16,334 nt of DNA from Aquifex sp964425585 (GTDB taxonomy: Bacteria > Aquificota > Aquificia > Aquificales > Aquificaceae), in the NCBI GenBank assembly GCA_964425585.1, contig CAYRMG010000028.1, forward strand, positions 1 to 16,334, written 5' to 3'. Below the pieces are notes generated by a model. The model was not told where the DNA came from, made no database searches, and saw nothing but the letters and a program-made list of their open reading frames with translations. This document shows, in pieces, positions 1-5,268 of this stretch. The position numbers were made by a program, and so were the translations under genes. Positions within the stretch are counted from its first letter, which is position 1, and every line of letters starts with the position of its first letter.

Positions 1-249
1 AAAAGGTTTAATAATTACGTCTATCTTTTGCTCACCTATTTTCTCCTCAAGTTTTACTAAAAATTTCAGCTTTTTTCTTAATATGTCCTCTTCCATTTCG
101 GTTTCTATGTATAGGTCTATATCTCCGCCCCTTTTGTCTAAATCAGCCCTTGAACCGAAAAGCCAAATCTTTATATTTTTTCCGAAAATCTCTTTAGCTG
201 TCTCAACAATAGCTTTTATCTCCTCCTCGGAAAGCCTCACCTTAAGCAT
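1..249 (-). CDS. mntA: MntA-type nucleotidyltransferase antitoxin (MNT domain), 3' end missing
   Basis: The gene starts at ATG 249 and reads 83 codons to the window edge without a stop, so only its N-terminal part is seen. The protein has the polymerase-beta-like nucleotidyltransferase signature: G32-S33-R, then nine residues later D43-I-D45, with a third acidic position at D77 in a strand reading K-I-D-V-I-I. In known HepT/MntA pairs (family knowledge) MntA transfers AMP from ATP to a tyrosine beside the toxin's active site and so silences it. The start lies 8 bp inside the end of the HEPN gene, so the two are probably translationally coupled. The full MNT fold is about 100-140 residues, so about the last third is outside the window. 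Family assignment is secure; the antitoxin role is inferred from the partner. Confidence 0.85.
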   Translation of the reverse strand, partial: MLKVRLSEEEIKAIVETAKEIFGKNIKIWLFGSRADLDKRGGDIDLYIETEMEEDILRKKLKFLVKLEEKIGEQKIDVIIKPF

Positions 250-685
250 TTATAAGCTCCTCTACTTTTCTTATTACTTCCTTAATAGTTTTAACCTTTT
301 CAATTGCCAGCTCAACCGCTTTCAGTTTTAATCCTGTTTCCCAAGGATATATATGAACAAATTCATTTCTTAATTTCCTTATTTCCTTCCATTCCTCCGC
401 TGAAGGAATAACTTTATACTTTTCAAGTGTGTTCAAAATGTCTATAAAAGTAGCTTCAGTATATTCTTTTCCCGTCAAATACTCATAAACCAGTGGAAAA
501 AGTTTCTCACTTACCGAACTTTGAAGTTCTATAAATCTAAAAATAAAAGCATCTAAAAGAATTATGTAATCCTTTTCTTCAAGGAACTTTTCATTTAAAC
601 CTTTCTCTAAAATTTTTCCGATATCATATATTACATACTCAAGATGTCCTTTCACTTCCCTTAAAACAAGTTTTATATCCTTCAA
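242..685 (-). CDS. hepT: HepT-type HEPN ribonuclease toxin
   Basis: A 147-residue, mostly alpha-helical protein carrying the HepT active-site pattern R-x4-H-x-Y at R106, H111 and Y113 (local sequence RNEFVHIYP). In characterised HepT/MntA systems this motif forms a metal-independent RNase, and the Tyr is the residue AMPylated by MntA. The start is TTG at 685, the only possible one, and has a GGAGGG ribosome-binding site six bases upstream. The TTG overlaps the stop of the upstream methylase as TTGA. The downstream gene (MNT domain) begins before this one ends, so methylase, toxin and antitoxin are one translationally coupled unit. The toxin precedes its antitoxin, as in several HEPN-MNT pairs. 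RNase activity on cellular RNA is inferred from the family. Confidence 0.85.
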   Translation of the reverse strand: MKDIKLVLREVKGHLEYVIYDIGKILEKGLNEKFLEEKDYIILLDAFIFRFIELQSSVSEKLFPLVYEYLTGKEYTEATFIDILNTLEKYKVIPSAEEWKEIRKLRNEFVHIYPWETGLKLKAVELAIEKVKTIKEVIRKVEELINA

Positions 686-2454
686 ACTAATCCCTCCGAA
701 ACCTTAAGAACTTCTTTTATATACTCCCTAATCTTCTCAAACCTTTCCGTATATTCCCTATTAAGAGCTTCCAATTTCTTAAACTCTTCCTCAAGGTTTA
801 TTTTTTCCTCCTCCTCGTTCGGAGAGACATACAGAGAAACATTTAGGTTAAAGTCGTTATTTTCTATATCGTTTATGTGAACTACACGGGAAAAACCTTC
901 CACCTCTTTAAATTCTCTGTAGACTTCCGCGATTTTCTTGATATTCTCATCGGAAAGCTTGTTAAGTTTCTTCTCCTCCGGGTGAGGTATGTATTCCTTA
1001 CTTGCGTTTATAAAGAGTATTTTCCCTTTTCTTTCCTCGGGTTTTTCCTTGTTCAGGATAATTATCACTCCGGGAGCCTGTGTGTTATAAAAGATTTTCT
1101 CGGGAAGGAGAATAACGCAATCTATTAAATCCTCCTTTACGAATCTCTCCCTTATGGTCTTTTCCCTTCCTCCTCTGAATAGCGCCCCGCTGTCTATAAC
1201 GATTCCCGCCTTCTTCCTTGCGTAGTAGTTAATGAGCTGTATCCACGCCCAGTCCGCGGATTGTTCTGTCGTGTATCCGAACTCAAATATATCCCTGTGT
1301 TTCGGATTCTGCTTTAATGTTGTTTCGTTGTAAACCTTTTTCTGATTCCACGGAGGGTTAGCCACTACTTTGTCCGCTTTTCCATCCTCATAGAACTCTT
1401 TAATGAAATCCTCAAACTTCGGATTTAAAAGGGAGTCCCCTATAAACACCTTTGCGTTTTTGATACCGTGCAGTATAAAGTTAAGCTCAGCCAAGACCGC
1501 AGTAACCTCATTCCTTTCCTGCCCTATGAGTGTTATATTAGGATTTCCGTTTACACTCTTTGCATAAAGATACTGTTCTATGAGCATAGAAGCGGAACCG
1601 CATGCGGGGTCTAAGATAACTTCCTCACCTTGCGGTTCTATCAGGTTAGCGATTAGCCTGCTTACCTCAATAGGCGTGTAAACTTCTCCTTCTTTGGCCT
1701 TTGTGGGAGCAAAGTAGTAAAGAATCCATTCGTAAGCATCTCCGAGGATGTCGTATTCAAACACTGAAAAATCTACTCTTGAAAAGAGGTTAATGAGTCT
1801 CTTAACTATTGTGCTGTTTTCTCCCTCAAACAGGGAAGGAAGTCCTGTTCTTTTAATAAGTTCGTCAAGCCTGTATAATTTGTCTCCGTTTAGCTCCACT
1901 ATCCGATAGAGAGCGTTAATGAATTCCGCAGGCTCATTTTTTACCTCATGCCAGGCTAAAAGCTTGCCATTATCCGTATCATATAGCTTTAAAATCCTTA
2001 TATTTGCAATTTTGTATAGTTTTTCCCTGCTTGTATTCGGCTTCTCTTTTTCAAGCTTTCTCACTTCAAACAGATACTTATCACTTATAGCCTTATAAAA
2101 GAGGAAGAGAAGTAAAACTTTATAGTCAACAGCGGTTCTTATAATATCCGCACCCTCTTTAAGTAGGCTTATAAGCTCATCTTTTCCTATTTTTGTTTTT
2201 TTCAAGACTGTATTTTCTTTTAACCTGTATATCTTTTTTCTTCTGTCCTTCTCATGTGGCCTTTTCTCCAAAAGTCCAGCCTTCTCAAGCTCGGAAAGAA
2301 CCTCTTTCTTGTTGGCAAACTTAACACCAAGGCTCTTAGAAGCGGACTCTAAAACCTCCACAGCTTCCTCAAAAGTAAAGGGGTCGGTATTGAACTTATC
2401 AAGCAGAATAAGGTAAGCTTTGCGAAATTGAGGCTCTAGATTCTCCAAACCCAT
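682..2454 (-). CDS. hsdM: Type I-like DNA N6-adenine methyltransferase (HsdM) with N-terminal winged-helix-like region
   Basis: A 590-residue protein. Residues about 90-240 resemble the helical HsdM N-domain. Residues 240-470 form the adenine methylase, with the SAM-binding motif DPACGSASM (282-290) and catalytic NPPW (366-369), plus the Y-T-P region before motif I (259-261). Residues 545-590 look like a coiled coil, where type I M subunits meet HsdS. It should methylate adenine N6 using S-adenosylmethionine, normally with a specificity subunit. Unusual is an extra N-terminal segment (about 1-85) that reads as a winged helix with a recognition-helix-like stretch and a basic K-D-R-R-K-K wing. 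Start ATG 2454 follows a GGGGG-type ribosome-binding site. No hsdS or hsdR lies in the window; they could lie beyond the left edge. The stop overlaps hepT by four bases. Confidence 0.88.
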   Translation of the reverse strand: MGLENLEPQFRKAYLILLDKFNTDPFTFEEAVEVLESASKSLGVKFANKKEVLSELEKAGLLEKRPHEKDRRKKIYRLKENTVLKKTKIGKDELISLLKEGADIIRTAVDYKVLLLFLFYKAISDKYLFEVRKLEKEKPNTSREKLYKIANIRILKLYDTDNGKLLAWHEVKNEPAEFINALYRIVELNGDKLYRLDELIKRTGLPSLFEGENSTIVKRLINLFSRVDFSVFEYDILGDAYEWILYYFAPTKAKEGEVYTPIEVSRLIANLIEPQGEEVILDPACGSASMLIEQYLYAKSVNGNPNITLIGQERNEVTAVLAELNFILHGIKNAKVFIGDSLLNPKFEDFIKEFYEDGKADKVVANPPWNQKKVYNETTLKQNPKHRDIFEFGYTTEQSADWAWIQLINYYARKKAGIVIDSGALFRGGREKTIRERFVKEDLIDCVILLPEKIFYNTQAPGVIIILNKEKPEERKGKILFINASKEYIPHPEEKKLNKLSDENIKKIAEVYREFKEVEGFSRVVHINDIENNDFNLNVSLYVSPNEEEEKINLEEEFKKLEALNREYTERFEKIREYIKEVLKVSEGLV

Positions 2455-2468
2455 TTCTTACCCCCATT

Positions 2469-2496
2469 AGGTAGCTACAAAAGTTTTTAACTACCT
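2469..2496. promoter_or_regulatory. 28-bp inverted repeat (operator-like) between the hsdM promoter and start codon
   Basis: The left arm AGGTAGCTACAAA (2469-2481) and the reverse complement of the right arm, AGGTAGTTAAAAA (2484-2496), agree at 11 of 13 positions, with the dyad centre between 2482 and 2483. It lies just downstream of the candidate -10 and ends 15 bp before the methylase ATG, where a bound repressor would block the operon. As RNA it could also fold with a six-base-pair AGGUAG/CUACCU stem. A regulatory role is inferred. The winged-helix region of the methylase is a candidate ligand. Confidence 0.45.
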
Positions 2497-2499
2497 TTT

Positions 2500-2527
2500 A
2501 GTTTATGCCGAATTATAAAAAAGTCAA
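2500..2527 (-). promoter_or_regulatory. Candidate sigma-70-type promoter of the hsdM-hepT-mntA operon
   Basis: On the minus strand TTGACT (2527-2522) is followed after 16 bases by TAAACT (2505-2500), matching the -35 consensus at five of six and the -10 at four of six positions. Transcription would start near 2493, about 40 bases before the methylase ATG. The call rests on pattern alone. Confidence 0.4.
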
Positions 2528-2559
2528 GAGGGAAGTTTTTCCCTTATCCTAAAATGCTT

Positions 2560-2750
2560 AACAATTTCCTTTGAAAGCTTGAAATTTTCCCAATGCGGAG
2601 TAAAATTTATAAAAGCTCGTGAAAGCAGGGGTATCTAAAACCTCCTGCCCTTGAGGCGGGAGGTAGTCCGGCGAGACCGTCCCCGCTGGAGGTATCCCTG
2701 CACGCTCGTGCGGATGATAGGTATTGTGTGCTATTGTCAGCAAATAAGGG
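2560..2750 (-). mobile_element. Probable relic of an IS200/IS605-type element: tnpB 3' end with structured RNA-like hairpins
   Basis: This lies in the only stretch of about 300 bp without a confident gene (2455-2763). Amid AT-rich sequence sits a GC-rich block that folds well. It holds a nine-base-pair stem 2641-2649/2655-2663 with loop CTTGA, a four-base-pair hairpin 2700-2703/2708-2711, and an enclosing pairing GCAGGG 2625-2630 with CCCTGC 2696-2701. The minus strand is open from about 2743 to 2558 and reads H-E-R-A-G-I-P-P, then P-P-Q-G-Q-E-V-L-D-T-P-A-F. This resembles the degenerate C-terminal tails of TnpB proteins in thermophiles, where the tnpB 3' end also encodes the guide-like omega RNA. 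The TnpB RuvC and zinc-finger parts are absent, so only a remnant remains. A stand-alone small RNA is the alternative. Confidence 0.42.
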
Positions 2751-2763
2751 ACGGTTGCGTTTT

Positions 2764-3684
2764 ATGAAGGTTTATATACTAAAGATGTTTATCCTTGTGT
2801 TAAGCCTTTTATTTCTGGCGGGGGGGTGCACACCTAAAACGAAGGAAGTTGTATTCAGAAAAAAATACGTAGTTATTAAGGAAGGCAGTTTCGGACTTTC
2901 GGAAAAGGATTTACAGTTTGTAAGAATAAAGGCCAAGCTTCTCCACGCAAATGATATAAGAAGAAGCGAGGTTGAAGAAGCAATAAATTACTGGCTCTCA
3001 AGAAAGGAAAGCCTTGTATATGCTTTCTACCGTATGAAACAATATGAGGATTACATAGTTTCCGTTTTGAGAAAATACGACCTTCCCGAGGAATTAAAAT
3101 ACCTTCCCGTTGTTGAGAGTATGTATAATCCCTTTGCGGTTTCTAAAAGCGGTGCAGCGGGTATATGGCAACTTATGCCTTTTACCGCAAAACGCTACGG
3201 GCTCAGGGTTGAGAAAGATTACGATGAGAGATTTGACCCGTTAAAGTCAAGTGTTGCCGCCGCAAGATACCTTAAGGATTTATTTGCCGAGTTCGGAAAT
3301 CTTGAGCTGGTTCTTGCTGCATACAACTGCGGTGAGGGGTGTGTGAGAAAAAGGACAAAGAAGAGCTTCTGGCTTTCAAAAAACAATCTCCCGAAGGAAA
3401 CGAGGAATTACGTTCCCCTGTTTCTTGCGCTCCTTCATATAGCGAAAAATAAAGAAAGATACGGTATATATGTTCCGGACAAAGTGAATCCCATCCAAGC
3501 GATAAAGGTAAAAATATCCCTGCCCGTAAAGGTGTTTATAAAAATCTACGGGCTAAGAGAATCAACTTTCAGGGATTTGAACCCCCACATAAGGGGAAAG
3601 GTTATACCTGAGGGGGCATACGTTTATATAGAGGAAAGGTATGTTGCACAAAGAAATTCCCTGCTACATACTGGCGGGAGGTAA
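2764..3684 (+). CDS. mltD: MltD-like membrane-bound lytic transglycosylase (lipoprotein)
   Basis: A 306-residue protein when started at ATG 2764. This start is chosen because it gives a typical lipoprotein signal peptide (K, a hydrophobic run, then L-A-G-G-C22). In-frame codons upstream to 2728 would only place unlikely residues before the signal. Residues about 95-235 form the lysozyme-like SLT domain: catalytic Glu E118 in PVVESMYNP, then AAGIWQLMP (131-139), then AAYNCGEG (185-192). The C-terminal 50 residues look LysM-like (peptidoglycan binding). It should cleave murein glycan strands to 1,6-anhydro-MurNAc products at a membrane. Odd points are Cys189 where the family usually has Ala, with a second Cys at 193. 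Its last 44 bases overlap mobA in another frame. Confidence 0.87.
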   Translation: MKVYILKMFILVLSLLFLAGGCTPKTKEVVFRKKYVVIKEGSFGLSEKDLQFVRIKAKLLHANDIRRSEVEEAINYWLSRKESLVYAFYRMKQYEDYIVSVLRKYDLPEELKYLPVVESMYNPFAVSKSGAAGIWQLMPFTAKRYGLRVEKDYDERFDPLKSSVAAARYLKDLFAEFGNLELVLAAYNCGEGCVRKRTKKSFWLSKNNLPKETRNYVPLFLALLHIAKNKERYGIYVPDKVNPIQAIKVKISLPVKVFIKIYGLRESTFRDLNPHIRGKVIPEGAYVYIEERYVAQRNSLLHTGGR

Positions 3685-4216
3685 AAGCAGGCGTTTCGGA
3701 GAAGATAAACTTCTCTACAAAATAAACGGAAAAAGCGTAATAGAGAGGGTAGCGGAAACGGCGAAAGGAGTTTTTAAGGATGTGTATATAGTTGCAAAGG
3801 ACGGAGAAAAGTTTTCCTTTTTAAACCTTCCGGTGATTAAAGATATAAAAAAAGAGCAAGCATCTATAATAGGGCTATATACCGCTCTGGTGCATTCAAA
3901 AGGGGAAGAATGCTTTATACTTTCGGGAGACCTTCCTTTAATTTCGGAGGAAACTATAAGATTTATCTTGAAAAATTACAATCCGCCCATAACGCTTGCA
4001 AAAACCGAGGATAAAATACACACCTTAATCGGAATATATTCAAAGGAGGTTCTTAATAAACTTGAGGAATTTGTGAAGGAAAAGAACTTTAAAATTTACG
4101 AGTTTATAAAAAATTTTAATTACAAAGCTGTTGAGCTTCCCGCGGAATTGAGAAAAACGGTTATAAACCTGAATAAAAAGGATGAGCTTGAGGAGGTTAT
4201 AATGCATTTAAAATGA
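3641..4216 (+). CDS. mobA: Molybdenum cofactor guanylyltransferase MobA
   Basis: A 191-residue nucleotidyltransferase that joins GMP from GTP to molybdopterin to make the MGD form of the molybdenum cofactor. It shows the GTP-binding loop LAGGKSRRFGEDK (residues 11-23), a G-L-Y-T-A-L segment (78-83), SGDLPL (95-100) with the metal-binding Asp, and an N-L-N-K-K-D-E-L stretch near the C-terminus like the family's N-I-N-T-P-E-D. Length is typical (about 190-200). ATG 3641 follows an AGGAAAGG ribosome-binding site and lies 44 bp inside the preceding transglycosylase gene. Its stop overlaps the next gene as ATGA. Related NTP transferases are possible, but the first loop fits MobA best. Confidence 0.88.
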   Translation: MLHKEIPCYILAGGKSRRFGEDKLLYKINGKSVIERVAETAKGVFKDVYIVAKDGEKFSFLNLPVIKDIKKEQASIIGLYTALVHSKGEECFILSGDLPLISEETIRFILKNYNPPITLAKTEDKIHTLIGIYSKEVLNKLEEFVKEKNFKIYEFIKNFNYKAVELPAELRKTVINLNKKDELEEVIMHLK

Positions 4217-4434
4217 AGGAAACGAGAATTATTAAATACATAAAGAGCCTTATAAGAAACCATAAATACCTCACTACGGAGGATATAATGCTTCTTTTGG
4301 AAAGATACTACAACTTACCTATAAACGTTCCCTCGGTTTACTACAAGTATAAGAAGATTATAAGGATGTGCAGGCAAGAGGTTTATAAAGAAAGGAGAAA
4401 AGCTAAGCGTAAAAAACGTGAAGGTGAAGGTTGA
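4213..4434 (+). CDS. Small basic protein of unknown function, possibly helix-turn-helix
   Basis: A 73-residue protein I do not recognise. It is very basic, ending in a Lys/Arg-rich tail (E-R-R-K-A-K-R-K-K-R), and residues 15-55 look helical, with a T-T-E-D-I turn and a Y-Y-K-Y-K-K-I-I helix that could be a DNA- or RNA-binding helix-turn-helix. The start overlaps the mobA stop as ATGA, which supports it being a real translated gene of the mltD-mobA operon. Its last 32 bases overlap, tail to tail, the end of the convergent gene on the minus strand. A nucleic-acid-binding role is inferred from charge only. Confidence 0.65.
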   Translation: MKETRIIKYIKSLIRNHKYLTTEDIMLLLERYYNLPINVPSVYYKYKKIIRMCRQEVYKERRKAKRKKREGEG

Positions 4435-4837
4435 ACTCTTTTCTCAATTTATCCGCAAGGCTGAGGGCGAACTCAACAGCTTCTTTCTTTTCCTCAAAAA
4501 AGCCGATTCTAAACCTATCCAGACTTACGTCAAAGGGTCTATCCTTGTTTACGGGATTCACAAATTTCCGTTTGTTATACTCGTAAACATCCGCCCAAAG
4601 ATTTAAAGGACTTACAAGGATGACGTAGCCTTTCCCCTCAAGCTGGGTGTTTAAGTTTTCTTTGACCTTTTTGAAAACTTTAAAGTCTTCCTCGTTGTAA
4701 AGTTCTTCTTTACAAAACTCTTTTAGCTGTGCTCCGTAGTAGTTTAAATCCTTATCTCCTTCAAGTATGTAAAGGTTAACTCCCTTTTCCTTTGAGAGTT
4801 CACAAAGGCCTTTTAGTATCTTTCCCCATGCTTGCAT
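4403..4837 (-). CDS. Hypothetical protein, unrecognised
   Basis: A 144-residue soluble protein with mixed alpha/beta character and typical Lys/Glu-rich composition, but no motif I can name. Notable segments are Y-V-I-L-V-S-P (a buried strand), R-P-F-D-V-S-L-D-R-F-R (around residue 100) and a helical stretch K-K-E-A-V-E-F-A-L near the end. No signal peptide or membrane segment is seen. It converges on the small basic gene with a 32-bp overlap and diverges from tsaE with only 20 bp between start codons. The ATG has no visible ribosome-binding site, but TATAAT lies just upstream. Codon use and length support a real gene. Confidence 0.65.
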   Translation of the reverse strand: MQAWGKILKGLCELSKEKGVNLYILEGDKDLNYYGAQLKEFCKEELYNEEDFKVFKKVKENLNTQLEGKGYVILVSPLNLWADVYEYNKRKFVNPVNKDRPFDVSLDRFRIGFFEEKKEAVEFALSLADKLRKEFNLHLHVFYA

Positions 4838-4844
4838 GTTTAAG

Positions 4845-4850
4845 ATTATA
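4845..4850 (-). promoter_or_regulatory. Perfect -10 box (TATAAT) seven bases before the ATG of the 4403-4837 gene
   Basis: The minus strand reads TATAAT at 4850-4845, ending seven bases before ATG 4837, with no Shine-Dalgarno sequence between. Initiation at the usual distance would give an mRNA with almost no leader. No good -35 is seen at the right spacing, so the box may be a chance match in AT-rich DNA. Confidence 0.3.
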
Positions 4851-4857
4851 AAGGAAT

Positions 4858-5268
4858 ATGAAGCTCGTTAGAGAGTTAATACTGAAAAGTGAAGAAGATA
4901 TGTTAAGGTTTGCAATGGAGTTTTCCGAAAACTTAAAGGGAAACGAAGTTATATGCCTCAGGGGAGAACTCGGAGCTGGAAAAACCACATTCGTTAAAGG
5001 ACTCGCAAAAGCCCTCGGGATAAAAGAGGGACACCAGGTGAGAAGTCCGACCTTTACACTTGTGAACGAGTATCCTACAGAAAGGGGAAAGCTCATTCAT
5101 ATAGACCTTTACAGGGTTAGGGATTTTGATTACTCCGAGTTCATAGGGGAAGGAATAGTGGCGGTTGAGTGGGAAGAGAAAAACGAAAACTGCGATTACG
5201 TTATAGAAATTGAGTATATAAGCGAAAACAAAAGAAGGGTTAAAGTCTACTCATCGGTAGAGACGTGA
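4858..5268 (+). CDS. tsaE: TsaE, ATPase for tRNA t6A37 biosynthesis
   Basis: A 136-residue P-loop ATPase that works with TsaB and TsaD to complete the threonylcarbamoyl-adenosine modification at tRNA position 37. It shows the Walker A motif GELGAGKT (36-43), the family signature SPTFTLVNEY (63-72), HIDLYR (81-86) and AVEWEEK (102-108), which are the core blocks of the TsaE/YjeE family. Length is slightly short of the usual 140-160. ATG 4858 follows an AAAGGA ribosome-binding site. TsaB and TsaD are not in this window. Its 3' end overlaps the convergent spoT gene by 18 bp. Confidence 0.95.
   Translation: MKLVRELILKSEEDMLRFAMEFSENLKGNEVICLRGELGAGKTTFVKGLAKALGIKEGHQVRSPTFTLVNEYPTERGKLIHIDLYRVRDFDYSEFIGEGIVAVEWEEKNENCDYVIEIEYISENKRRVKVYSSVET

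Noticed and set aside
2620..2763. A riboswitch controlling the lytic transglycosylase
   Set aside because: Stems are present, but I could not match c-di-AMP, c-di-GMP or other known riboswitch cores, and the transposon-end reading explains the block better.
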